A stretch of 64,000 bases of DNA. It comes from Alphaproteobacteria bacterium (GTDB lineage Bacteria > Pseudomonadota > Alphaproteobacteria > TMED109). Below, piece by piece: positions 35,876 through 44,486 of this stretch (position 1 is the stretch's first letter; each line of letters starts with the position of its first letter). Below the pieces are notes generated by a model, which saw only the letters and a list, made by a program, of their open reading frames with translations, did no database searches and had not been told where the DNA came from. Location of the stretch: NCBI GenBank assembly GCA_022819905.1, contig JAJEGJ010000104.1, forward strand, positions 235,081 to 299,080. The letters are read 5' to 3'. The translations under genes and the position numbers were made by a program.

Positions 35876-37156
35876 ATGTCCAGCCTTACCGAGCAACTCG
35901 TCCAATTCATCGAGGCCAAGCCGATTGCCGACGCTGACCTTGCGAAGGCCTCCGGCTACGTTCTCGATGCCCTGGCGAACACGCGGGCGGGCCAGTCGAC
36001 GGAACCGGGAAAGATCATCAAGGCCTGGGGCGAAGCTGCCGGTCGCGATCCTGGCCGCGAAGCGTTTCAGCTTGGCGCGCTCACGCACATTCTCGAGGCC
36101 GACGACCTGCACCGCGAATCGGTCACGCATCCCGGGTGTGTGGTCGTGCCGGCGGCGTGTGCGCTTGCCCGCTCCACCGGTGCCGATGGGCGGACATTCC
36201 TGACGGCTGTCCTAAAGGGGTTTGAGGCCATGTGCCGGATCGGTGCCGCAGTCGGACCGACGCACTACCGCACTTGGCACAATACCGCGACCTGCGGGCC
36301 GTTTGGTTCCGCCTATGCGGCCGGTACCCTCTTGGGACTTGATCCGCAGGCGATGGTTCACGCACTGGGGAACGCCGGCACGCAGTCAGCCGGCCTGTGG
36401 GAGTTCATTGCGTCTGGTGCGATGAGCAAGCACCTCCATGCCGGCCGTGCCGCGGAAGCAGGGGTCGTGGCAGCTGAGCTCGCGGCACATGGCTTCACCG
36501 GCGCGCCGTCGATCCTGGAAGGGCCCCGCGGCTTCTTTGCTGCCGCCTGTCCGGACGCTGACCCCGAGGCAGTGCTTCGTGCCCCGGATCAACCCTGGCA
36601 ACTGCACCTGACGTCGATCAAGCCGTGGCCGTCCTGCCGACATACACACCCGGCCATTGACGCGGCCTTGGAACTGGCGCCGCACGCGGACCGGTTCCGG
36701 AAGGTCGAGGCGTGGACCTACCGGGCCGCCATCGACGTTTGCGACAACGTTCAGCCGAAGACCGAATACGAAGCAAAGTTTTCGCTGCAGCATTGCATTG
36801 CCGCGGCCTTGATGGACAAGGAGGTCGTGTTTGCCAGCTTCGAGGCAGCCGCCCGCAAGCGACACGCCGATCTCGCGAACCGTGTCGTGCTGGCGTCCGG
36901 TCCTCCGTACGACGAGGCCTACCCTCGCGCGTGGGGGGCGTCGGTCCGCGTCGAACTGGCCGACGGGCGCGTGCTGGCGGCGGAACGGAAGCATGCGCTC
37001 GGCGACCCTGACGCCCCGCTCTCGTCACAGCGCCTGGAGGCCAAGGCGCGCGACCTCCTGGCCCTCGGCGGAGTGGACCCGGAGCCCCTGGTCAGTCAGG
37101 TGAATGCGCTTCGGGCTGGCGGATCCCCAGCCGGCCTTGCGGACCTCGTAGCCTAG
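35876..37156 (+). CDS. MmgE/PrpD family protein
   Basis: A 426-residue member of the MmgE/PrpD family, which includes 2-methylcitrate dehydratase, cis-aconitate decarboxylase and uncharacterised relatives. Landmarks are the SLTEQLVQFIE start, VTHPGCVVVPAA near residue 83, and KPWPSCRHTHPAIDAA near 245, which carries the conserved Lys, Cys and His. No prpB/prpC genes are near, so methylcitrate cycling is not implied. A GAGG precedes ATG 35876. Its last four bases overlap the convergent cyclophilin-like gene. Confidence 0.87.
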   Translation: MSSLTEQLVQFIEAKPIADADLAKASGYVLDALANTRAGQSTEPGKIIKAWGEAAGRDPGREAFQLGALTHILEADDLHRESVTHPGCVVVPAACALARSTGADGRTFLTAVLKGFEAMCRIGAAVGPTHYRTWHNTATCGPFGSAYAAGTLLGLDPQAMVHALGNAGTQSAGLWEFIASGAMSKHLHAGRAAEAGVVAAELAAHGFTGAPSILEGPRGFFAAACPDADPEAVLRAPDQPWQLHLTSIKPWPSCRHTHPAIDAALELAPHADRFRKVEAWTYRAAIDVCDNVQPKTEYEAKFSLQHCIAAALMDKEVVFASFEAAARKRHADLANRVVLASGPPYDEAYPRAWGASVRVELADGRVLAAERKHALGDPDAPLSSQRLEAKARDLLALGGVDPEPLVSQVNALRAGGSPAGLADLVA

Positions 37157-37536
37157 TCTGCGTCGTGCGCTAGCCCGATCCAGACAGGATCTCCATCGCG
37201 TACGTCCCGCAGAACTGCCGGGTCGCCGTGAGCGTCCGCCCAGACGTTCACGGCCGTCACCAGACGAATCTCGTCTCCGCGCGACGCCGGTGTCCGGCCG
37301 TACCCGATGGCGATTGCCGAGCCGCCGGTCCAAAAAGCAATCTCGCCCTTCTCGACGGTGTCGCGGGCATCGTCCTCCAGTGCTGCTGACACCGGCACGC
37401 GGAAATAGACTTCCTCGCCCCACGTTTGCGCGACTGCCTGCAGCGGAAGTTCCTTCAGAATCGCTTTGGCAGTGGGCGTGTCCCGAGCGGTCATCCCGAG
37501 TTCGGTGGTGTTGATCCGGACCACGATCCGTTCCAT
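37153..37536 (-). CDS. Cyclophilin-like (TM1367-type) small protein
   Basis: A 127-residue single-domain protein of the cyclophilin-like superfamily represented by Thermotoga TM1367. Landmarks are the IVVRINTTELGMTARDTPTA start, WGEEVYFRVPV, then IAFWTGGSAIAIGYGRTPAS. The fold resembles cyclophilin but its enzymatic role is unproven. GGGAGG fixes ATG 37536. It is convergent with and overlaps the MmgE/PrpD stop by four bases, and divergent from the molybdenum hydroxylase gene. Proteins of this kind are recurrent neighbours of catabolic gene sets; function here is unknown. Confidence 0.78.
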   Translation of the reverse strand: MERIVVRINTTELGMTARDTPTAKAILKELPLQAVAQTWGEEVYFRVPVSAALEDDARDTVEKGEIAFWTGGSAIAIGYGRTPASRGDEIRLVTAVNVWADAHGDPAVLRDVRDGDPVWIGLAHDAD

Positions 37537-37663
37537 CAGTCGTCCTCCCGAAGTGGTGCGCAACCGCACGACGTACGGCTCTGTACACCTTGTCCAAAGC
37601 CTGCCGCCCCTTATCATGCAGCATTGGACGGGCGCAAATGGACGCCCCTTGAAAGGAGCTTCC

Positions 37664-39973
37664 ATGGCCCAGTTCGGTATCGGTCAGCCCGTAGAACGGG
37701 CGGAGGATCCCCGACTCCTGACCGGCAAGGGGCGTTACACCGCCGACCTTTCGCTTCCCGAGCAAGCCTGGCTGCACGTGGTCCGTTCGCCGATGGCCTG
37801 TGCCGACATTCGCTCCGTCAGCACTGAGGTTGCGTCGCAAGCCGAGGGCGTGCTTGGTGTATTTACCGCCAAGGACTTCGCGGAGGCAGGCGTGGGGAAC
37901 CTGGCCTGTCTGTACGTCGGCAAGAACCGCGACGGATCGGACAATCTGGTCCCCCCGCGACCGGCGTTGGCTGGTGAGCGGGTTTACTACGTGGGTGAGC
38001 CCGTTGCCATCGTGGTGGCGGAAACGGCGAATCTTGCGCGCGACGCGGCGGAACTGGTCGAGGTCGACTACGAGGAGCGCCCGGCGGTCACGGACACGGC
38101 TGGTGCCACGGCTGATGACGCGCCACAGATCCACGAGGGCATCCCCGGCAATCTCTGTTTCGACTGGGCTCTCGGCGACGAAGCGAAGACGGACGCCGCG
38201 TTCGAGAACGCCAGGCATGTCGTTTCCCTCGACCTGGTGAACAACCGGCTGGTTCCGAACCCGATGGAGTGCCGCGCGGCGGTCGCCAGCTACGAGGAAG
38301 GCAGCGGTTTCTCGATCACCTGCGGCTCGCAGGGGGTTCATCTGCTCCAGGGGCAGTTCGCGTCCATCCTCGGAGTCGAGGCGGACGCAGTCCAGGTGCG
38401 AACCGGCGATGTCGGCGGCGGCTTCGGGATGAAGATTTTTCTGTATCCCGAGTACATCCACGTTCTGTTCGCCGCGAGGGCGCTGGGTCGTCCCGTGCGC
38501 TGGATTTCCGAGCGTACCGAAGCGTTTCTTTCCGACACCCACGGGCGTGACCATGTCACCCGCGCCGAGCTGGCGCTGGATGCGGACGCGCGTTTCCTGG
38601 GGTTGCGGGTGCACACGATCGCGAACCTGGGTGCGCAGTGTTCCAACTTCGGGATTTTCGTGCCGACACTCGCTGGCACCATGATGCTCACAGGCTGTTA
38701 CCAGACGCCCGCCGTGTACGCGAATGTGCTGGGCGTGTACACGAACACGCCACCGGTGGATGCCTACCGGGGAGCAGGGCGCCCTGAGGCGGCGTTCGTG
38801 GTGGAGCGGATCGTGGACAAGGCCGCGCGCCAGCTAGGACTAGCACCTGACGAGATTCGCCGCCGCAATTTCATTCGGTCCGACCAGATGCCGTACACCA
38901 CGCCCATGGGCGAGATCTACGACACTGGGAACTTCGTCAAGAACATGGATGACGCCGTCGCGCGCTCGGACTGGGCCGGCTTCGAACAGCGCCGAGCCGA
39001 GTCGGAACGGGGCGGGCGGCTTCGTGGGATCGGGATGGCCAGCTACATCGAGGCATGCTCGAGTGGCGCGCCCGAGGAGGCGACCATCGAGGTTGGCGCC
39101 GATGGCCGCGCACGCGTGCTGATCGGCACCCAGTCCAACGGGCAGGGCCATGAAACGGCCTATCGGCAGATCGTGTCGGAACGTCTCGGGCTATCGTTCG
39201 ACCAGATCGATATCGTCCAGGGCGATACCGCGACGATTGGCTACGGTGGAGGAACCGGTGGGTCGCGATCGGTTCCGGTCGGCGGTGCCGCCCTGTCCGA
39301 TGCAGCGATGCAGGTGATCGAGCGTGGCCGGAGTCTCGCTGCTGACCAACTGGAAGCTTCGATGGACGACATCGAGTTCCAGGATGGCCGCTTCAGGGTA
39401 CCCGGCACGGATCTCGAGGTGTCCCTCGGCGAGGCCTCCCGGCGCGCCTCCGATGCCGGCGACCCGTTGGCGGAGGCTGCCCGATGGACCCCGCCGGCCG
39501 CGACGTTCCCGAACGGCACCCACGTCTGCGAGGTGGAAGTGGCCCCTGAGACCGGGGCATTGCAGATCATGCGCTACACGGTCGTGGATGACTTCGGCAC
39601 GGTCATCAATCCGCTACTCCTGGAAGGTCAGGTTCACGGCGGGATCGTGCAGGGCCTGGGCCAGGCACTGCTTGAGCAGACACAGTACGATTCCGAATCC
39701 GGTCAGTTGCTGAGTGCGTCCTTCATGGACTACGCGATGCCGCGCGCGGACGACGCGCCTCATATCGATTTCACCTACAATGTGGTTCCGTCGACCACTA
39801 ATGCGTTGGGCATGAAAGGGGCTGGGGAAGCGGGTGCCATCGGCGCTCCACCGGCCATCATCAACGCACTGGTTAACGCGCTTCAAGGTTACGGCGTCGA
39901 GCATGTCGACATGCCGGCGACACCGGAGCGCGTCTGGTCGCTCATCGATACTGGCTCGCGTCGAGCCGCCTGA
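37664..39973 (+). CDS. Molybdenum hydroxylase large subunit (xanthine dehydrogenase family, CoxL-like)
   Basis: A 769-residue large subunit. The N-terminal a/b hammerhead (about 15-125) has RLLTGKGRYTADL, and the molybdenum cofactor domains show GDVGGGFGMK and the active-site loop D-A-Y-R-G-A-G-R-P-E. This is the form II/aldehyde type, not the AYRCSFR loop of CO dehydrogenase. The catalytic Glu is in G-A-G-E-A-G-A-I-G. There is no signal peptide, so it is cytoplasmic, unlike the IorB-like protein. GAAAGGAG fixes ATG 37664. No medium (FAD) or small (2Fe-2S) subunit gene is adjacent, so partners must come from elsewhere. Confidence 0.9.
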   Translation: MAQFGIGQPVERAEDPRLLTGKGRYTADLSLPEQAWLHVVRSPMACADIRSVSTEVASQAEGVLGVFTAKDFAEAGVGNLACLYVGKNRDGSDNLVPPRPALAGERVYYVGEPVAIVVAETANLARDAAELVEVDYEERPAVTDTAGATADDAPQIHEGIPGNLCFDWALGDEAKTDAAFENARHVVSLDLVNNRLVPNPMECRAAVASYEEGSGFSITCGSQGVHLLQGQFASILGVEADAVQVRTGDVGGGFGMKIFLYPEYIHVLFAARALGRPVRWISERTEAFLSDTHGRDHVTRAELALDADARFLGLRVHTIANLGAQCSNFGIFVPTLAGTMMLTGCYQTPAVYANVLGVYTNTPPVDAYRGAGRPEAAFVVERIVDKAARQLGLAPDEIRRRNFIRSDQMPYTTPMGEIYDTGNFVKNMDDAVARSDWAGFEQRRAESERGGRLRGIGMASYIEACSSGAPEEATIEVGADGRARVLIGTQSNGQGHETAYRQIVSERLGLSFDQIDIVQGDTATIGYGGGTGGSRSVPVGGAALSDAAMQVIERGRSLAADQLEASMDDIEFQDGRFRVPGTDLEVSLGEASRRASDAGDPLAEAARWTPPAATFPNGTHVCEVEVAPETGALQIMRYTVVDDFGTVINPLLLEGQVHGGIVQGLGQALLEQTQYDSESGQLLSASFMDYAMPRADDAPHIDFTYNVVPSTTNALGMKGAGEAGAIGAPPAIINALVNALQGYGVEHVDMPATPERVWSLIDTGSRRAA

Positions 39974-39982
39974 GATACATCC

Positions 39983-41203
39983 TTGTTTGATCCCACTGAG
40001 CGGCCGGGACGCCCCGGCTGGCAATTCCTGCACACGCCGGGGCCGACGAACATCCCCCGACGGATTGTGTCCGCGATGGCGGCGCCCCAGTCAGATCATC
40101 GGAGTCCCGAGTTCCTGGCAATTGCCGAGCGGGCCCACGCCCGGCTCAAGGAGTTGCTTGGTACGAAGTCGCCGGTAGTGCTGATGAGTGCTCCGGGCCA
40201 CGGAGCCTGGGAGGCGGCCTTGGTGAATCCGCTGGCTCCAGGCGACCGCATCATCATGGCGGAAACCGGTTTCTTCTCTCAGCGATGGAAGGAGATGGCG
40301 GAGCGACTGGGTCTTCAGGTCAACTATCTGCCAGGTGACTGGCGTACCGGGGTCGACGCCAATCGGGTGGAGGAGTACCTGCGCGCCGATGCGTCCGCGA
40401 GCATCAAGGCCGTCTGCGTCGTCCACAACGAGACGTCGACGGGGGTACGGAGTGACCTTCCGGCGATTCGAGCGGCGATGGACGCTGCGGGGCACCCGGC
40501 GCTCCTGATCGCGGACGTGATCTCGTCCTTTGCTTCAAGTCCCTACCACCATGATGCTTGGCGCGTGGATGTCTGTGTCGGCGGGAGCCAGAAAGGTCTT
40601 ATGTTGCCGCCGGGCCTTGCATTCAATGCACTGTCGGACCGGGCACTGGAAGCCGCCCGGATATCAGGGGGCTGCCCGCGCTATTTCTGGGATTGGAATG
40701 AGCACCTCGGACCAGAGGGCTCTCTGGGCTTTATTTCGACCCCGGCGATCCCTCTCTGGTACGGGCTAGCTACCGCCCTGGAGATGCTGTTTGAAGAGGG
40801 GCCTGAACAGGTGTTCGCCCGCCATCGGCGCCTCGCCCGAGGTGTACGGGCGGCGGTGGCCGCATGGAATCTCGAGCTTGTCAGCACCATTCCGGATGAA
40901 CACAGCGACACGGTGACGGCGATCCTGCTTCCGGAGGGCAACGACCCGGATGCGTTCCGGGCCCTGTGCCGAGAGCAGTACGGGGTTGCGCTGGCTGCGG
41001 CCATCGGGCGCTGGGCCACGAACGGATTTCGAATCGGACACCTGGGCGCCCTGAGCGAGGCGATGATTCTCGGTTCGTTGGGGGCTACCGAACTTGCTCT
41101 GGGGGACGCAGGCGTTCCGCATGAAGCGGGTGGTGTCGGAGAGGCCCTGGCAAGCCTCCGGGCGAATCATGCCCGGGAAGCACCGCTGCGCGCCGTCGGC
41201 TGA
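39983..41203 (+). CDS. Class V aminotransferase (serine/alanine-glyoxylate type)
   Basis: A 406-residue class V PLP enzyme. The TPGPTNIPRRI start is typical of alanine/serine-glyoxylate aminotransferases, as is SAPGHGAWEAAL. The PLP-contact ADVISSFASSP and the lysine K204 in G-G-S-Q-K-G-L-M are conserved. It makes glycine from glyoxylate using Ser, Ala or a related donor; purine-catabolic relatives use ureidoglycine, which would suit a neighbouring molybdenum hydroxylase, but this is speculative. The only start before the conserved N-terminus is TTG 39983, nine bases after the upstream gene, implying an operon. Confidence 0.87.
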   Translation: MFDPTERPGRPGWQFLHTPGPTNIPRRIVSAMAAPQSDHRSPEFLAIAERAHARLKELLGTKSPVVLMSAPGHGAWEAALVNPLAPGDRIIMAETGFFSQRWKEMAERLGLQVNYLPGDWRTGVDANRVEEYLRADASASIKAVCVVHNETSTGVRSDLPAIRAAMDAAGHPALLIADVISSFASSPYHHDAWRVDVCVGGSQKGLMLPPGLAFNALSDRALEAARISGGCPRYFWDWNEHLGPEGSLGFISTPAIPLWYGLATALEMLFEEGPEQVFARHRRLARGVRAAVAAWNLELVSTIPDEHSDTVTAILLPEGNDPDAFRALCREQYGVALAAAIGRWATNGFRIGHLGALSEAMILGSLGATELALGDAGVPHEAGGVGEALASLRANHAREAPLRAVG

Positions 41204-41217
41204 ACGACGCGTTCGCG

Positions 41218-42177
41218 TCAGGCGAAAGCCTCTTCCCACGTTCCCCGCGTGGCAGCTCGCGAGTATTCCGTGGACCGGTTTTCAAAAAAGTTGGTGTGCT
41301 CAAGCGCATTGAGCATCTCGTCCATCCAGGGAAGCGGATTCGTGTCAGCGGCGAAGAGAGGCGGCTGCCCGAGACGGTTGAGTCGACGGTTGGCGATGTA
41401 CCGGATGTAGGCTTTCACCTCTGCCCCCGTCAGACCCTCCACACCGCCCAATTCGAAGGCTCTGTCGATAAACGCGTCCTCGTGGCAGACCACCGTCTGA
41501 CAGGCCTCGCGCAGGTCAGTGGCGAGTTCATCGGTGTCGATGTCGGGGTTTTCCTGCAGAAAGGTTCGGTAGAGACGGACAATCGAGTTCGTGTGCAGGG
41601 TTTCGTCGCGGGCCGACCACGTAACGATTTGGCCCATCCCTTTCATCTTGTTGAACCTTGGGAAGTTCAGCAACACGGCGAAGCTTGCAAAGAGCTGGAT
41701 GCCCTCGGTGAAGGCCCCGAACATGGCAAGTGTCCGGGCGATGTCCTCGCGGGTATCGGTGCTGTAGCTCTGCATGTAATCGTACTTGTCGCGCATCTCC
41801 TTGATGTTGAGAAAGGCCTCGTACTCGACTTCCGGCATGCCGATCGTGTCGAGGAGATGTGAATACGCGGCGATATGCACGGTCTCCATGTTGGAGAATG
41901 CGGCCAACATCATCTGCACTTCGGTCGGTTCGAATACGCGCGCGTAGTGCCGCATGTAGCAGTTGTTGACCTCGACGTCCGACTGCACAAAGAAACGGAA
42001 AATCTGAGTCAGCAGGTTCCGCTCTTCGTCGGTGAGCTTCTCGCTCCAGTCCTTGACGTCTTCAGCGAGGGGTACCTCTTCCGGCAACCAGTGAATCCGC
42101 TGTTGCTGCAGCCAGGCTTCATAGGCCCACGGGTAGTGGAACGGCTTGTAGACCGGGTTAGCCTTGAGCAGGGACAC
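41218..42177 (-). CDS. nrdB: Ribonucleotide reductase class I beta subunit
   Basis: A 319-residue R2 subunit. Predicted diiron ligands are D67, E98 and H101 in M-E-T-V-H, then Glu in AFTEGIQLF and the E/H pair in ARDETLH. The radical Tyr is Y105 (E-x-x-H-x-x-x-Y spacing), so it is a Tyr-radical type. The C-terminal tail should bind the R1 subunit. The start codon is GTG at 42177 with an AAGG upstream. An NrdR-type box overlaps a good promoter at 42264-42295. No nrdA gene lies in the window, so the operon is split. Confidence 0.93.
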   Translation of the reverse strand: MSLLKANPVYKPFHYPWAYEAWLQQQRIHWLPEEVPLAEDVKDWSEKLTDEERNLLTQIFRFFVQSDVEVNNCYMRHYARVFEPTEVQMMLAAFSNMETVHIAAYSHLLDTIGMPEVEYEAFLNIKEMRDKYDYMQSYSTDTREDIARTLAMFGAFTEGIQLFASFAVLLNFPRFNKMKGMGQIVTWSARDETLHTNSIVRLYRTFLQENPDIDTDELATDLREACQTVVCHEDAFIDRAFELGGVEGLTGAEVKAYIRYIANRRLNRLGQPPLFAADTNPLPWMDEMLNALEHTNFFENRSTEYSRAATRGTWEEAFA

Positions 42178-42263
42178 TGCGGTTATCCAGCCTTACCGAC
42201 GGCCTGTGCAGCGAGCAGGGGAGATCGCTCGCTACCAGATGATGTTTCCCGAGGCCCATGCGG

Positions 42264-42295
42264 CACAAGATACAGTGTCTCATGGGAATTGTGAA
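42264..42295 (-). promoter_or_regulatory. nrdB promoter with overlapping NrdR-type box
   Basis: On the minus strand a TTCACA -35 (42290-42295), 17-base spacer and TATCTT -10 (42267-42272) make a good sigma-70 promoter. The 16-base GACACTGTATCTTGTG (42264-42279) matches the NrdR box consensus ACACTATATCTTGTGT closely and covers the -10. NrdR represses ribonucleotide reductase genes in response to dATP/ATP. A second box at the usual spacing was not seen. Confidence 0.78.
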
Positions 42296-42332
42296 ACTGC
42301 CTCATCCTGTTCACTCCGGGGTCAGTATCGCC

Positions 42333-43112
42333 CTAGCGGAACGTGGCTTCGACCCGCCCAAGCGGGCCAAAATCGCAAACCGCATGGTCACCCGGCTTCG
42401 CGTGGACGGCGGCGTTGGCGATGTTTCCGGTCGTCACGATGTCTCCGGCATGAAGCGTTTCGCCCCTACCGGTAGCGCGGTTGGCCAGCCAGAGCAGCGC
42501 ATTCGCGGGATCGTCCAGCGCGTTGGCTCCGACTCCGTCGGTGACGGGCTCTCCATTCACCGTGACTGCCACCGTGAGCCCCAACCGATCGATGTCGGCC
42601 CAGTCCGAACTCCAGGATCCCGCGACGAAGCACGCGTGCACGCCGTTGTCGACGATCGTTTCCGCAAGTGTGGGTGACCAGCCACCTTCGAACCGGCAGT
42701 CCACCACCTCGATGGCGGGGGCCAGCGCGGCGGTTGCATCCAGAACCTGGTGAAGCGTGAACGGCGCCTCGGCAGGCGTGAGGTCTCGATGGAACCGGAA
42801 GGCAATCTCCGGCTCGACAATCGGTGACGCGAATGCGAGGCCGGCGAGGTCCGCAGGGCTGTCGAACGTCGTCTCTTCATGCATCCGGCCGTAGAACGGC
42901 TCGTCGGTACCCGTCAACTGCTGGGCCCATGCGTTCGTGCATCCGATCTTCCAGCCGACCGCGGTGCCGCCGACGTCGGCATTCAGTTGGATCTGTAGGT
43001 CGTACGCAGAATCGGGTTCAAGCGGAACGGTCGACGGGAACTTCGCCATCAAACTACCGGCCCGCCGAGACGCGGCGAGCGCCGATACCAGGGACTCCGG
43101 CGAGGCGCTCAC
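42333..43112 (-). CDS. 2-keto-4-pentenoate hydratase/FAH family protein (copy 3)
   Basis: A 259-residue hydratase-family protein, a third paralogue of the pair at 1003-2630. All predicted metal ligands are kept: E100 and E102 in V-E-P-E-I-A, E135 in AIEVVD. The GWKIGCTN segment and C-terminal D-I-V-T-T-G-N are typical. The start is GTG 43112 overlapping the stop of the PhyH gene (GTGA), so the two are translationally coupled. Longer starts lie inside the PhyH gene. Substrate unknown; a joint pathway with the dioxygenase is likely. Confidence 0.85.
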   Translation of the reverse strand: MSASPESLVSALAASRRAGSLMAKFPSTVPLEPDSAYDLQIQLNADVGGTAVGWKIGCTNAWAQQLTGTDEPFYGRMHEETTFDSPADLAGLAFASPIVEPEIAFRFHRDLTPAEAPFTLHQVLDATAALAPAIEVVDCRFEGGWSPTLAETIVDNGVHACFVAGSWSSDWADIDRLGLTVAVTVNGEPVTDGVGANALDDPANALLWLANRATGRGETLHAGDIVTTGNIANAAVHAKPGDHAVCDFGPLGRVEATFR

Positions 43113-44137
43113 CGGGCAGCTACCTGCTTCAACTGCAGTCTCTTCGGGGCGAGTTCGCCGACAAGCTGGGCTTCCGGATCCGCATTCTCCACGTACGGGT
43201 GCCCGACCCGTCCGTACGCGTTCCAAATGCGAAAATCGAGCCGGTCCAAGAGTTCTCTGGACGCATCTTCAAGAAGAGCCGGGTCCGCACCGAGCGTGTA
43301 GTTCTCCTGAGGTCGGAACTGCGGTCCGCAGAACGTGGCCAGCACGGCAAGGCGGTGCTCACCCGACTGGTTCGCACCGGTTCCGTGCCAGATTCTTCCA
43401 TCCCACACAATGGCTGAACCGGCACCCGCTTCGGCGGGCAGCGTGGGCACAGGGCAGGGGATACCGGGCGGCGGCTGGAGGCCCGTCAGGTGGCTGGTCG
43501 GAACGAGCCGCGTGGCGCCGTTCGCTTCCGTAAAGTCATTCAGGCAGTACACCACGTTGGCGGCGCAGGGAGGGTTGATTGGGCGCGTCATGTCCCCGTC
43601 ATCGGCGCCGTGGAACTCGCCGCGCTGCATGGCGCCGGGCACGTGCGGCTCGTCATGCCGGGGCAGGGGACGTGGCAACCACCATTGGTCGGTGTGCAAT
43701 CCCATGGGACGACCGCCGGGTTTGGCGATGTTGGCGGTAAGGCTGGACAGGACAAATTCAGGCCCGAGCAGGGATTCCACCAGAGGGGAGAGTCGCTGGT
43801 CGGTCACCAGGTTGCGGAACACGGCGCCCTTGTTGACCAGCATCCAGAGACGCTGATTGATGCCGCCATTGGCCGCCGTGAACACATTCCCGCGGGAGTG
43901 TCGGTGGCGACTGGACCAATCCTGTCCGGGCCCCTGATCCTCGAACGCGACCCCTATCTCGATTTCCGCTTCTGCCTGCTCAACCAGACGTGTTCGAAGG
44001 GCGGCCAGTTCGCTGTGGCCGAGGACGTCCTCCACGATGCAGTAGCCGAATTCCCGAAGGTCGCTTCGGGCTTGATCAATGTCATTTGTGGGAGATGCGG
44101 TGGGATCGCCAGGCTGCCACGGTGCACAAGTTTCCAT
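43109..44137 (-). CDS. Phytanoyl-CoA dioxygenase (PhyH) family protein
   Basis: A 342-residue Fe(II)/2-oxoglutarate dioxygenase of the PhyH family. The iron triad is H148 and D150 in L-H-T-D-Q-W-W and H251 in W-H-G-T; R262 (G-E-H-R) would hold 2-oxoglutarate. A 30-residue insert rich in His and Asp (about 155-185) follows the HxD. AAAGG eight bases upstream supports ATG 44137; ATG 44176 and 44200 are less likely. The gene overlaps the downstream hydratase (GTGA). The substrate is unknown; hydroxylation of an organic acid or secondary metabolite is possible. Confidence 0.88.
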   Translation of the reverse strand: METCAPWQPGDPTASPTNDIDQARSDLREFGYCIVEDVLGHSELAALRTRLVEQAEAEIEIGVAFEDQGPGQDWSSRHRHSRGNVFTAANGGINQRLWMLVNKGAVFRNLVTDQRLSPLVESLLGPEFVLSSLTANIAKPGGRPMGLHTDQWWLPRPLPRHDEPHVPGAMQRGEFHGADDGDMTRPINPPCAANVVYCLNDFTEANGATRLVPTSHLTGLQPPPGIPCPVPTLPAEAGAGSAIVWDGRIWHGTGANQSGEHRLAVLATFCGPQFRPQENYTLGADPALLEDASRELLDRLDFRIWNAYGRVGHPYVENADPEAQLVGELAPKRLQLKQVAAR

Positions 44138-44486
44138 GCCGAACCTTTGCCGGTTGCAGATCGTGAAAGAGGTCATCGTAGCGCTTTGCACCCCTGTCAC
44201 AAGATCGGGTCAAGTCGCCGGAACGGCTCTCTCGGACCGTCGATCGTCGGGCTGAAAAGGCTCTGGCCGCACCCGGCATTCGCCGTGTCCCGGTCCCGGC
44301 GATGCGGTGGGCGAGGGACAGTGCCGCGCTTGCCTCGTTACCGATCATTATCGCGACAGAAGCCCGTCCTTCGAGGACGGACGGGGCTGGCCATGGCCAT
44401 GAACGCAGCCAGAATCCCGCGGCAAGCGACGCGGGAAGCGCCGGGGCAGGCCTGAAGACGCAGGGGCAGCTCTGCCCGGTGGCCGG
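44138..44486. other. Intergenic stretch with two hairpins
   Basis: About 350 bases between the PhyH and DUF4340 genes, both minus strand. It contains a 7-bp hairpin with a TCG loop (CCGTCCT/AGGACGG, 44364-44380) and a 6-bp hairpin CCCGCG/CGCGGG (44416-44435). Neither is followed by a T-run on the minus strand, so they are weak terminators at best for the 48972-44487 operon. The left part should contain the PhyH promoter. No gene is supported. Confidence 0.5.
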
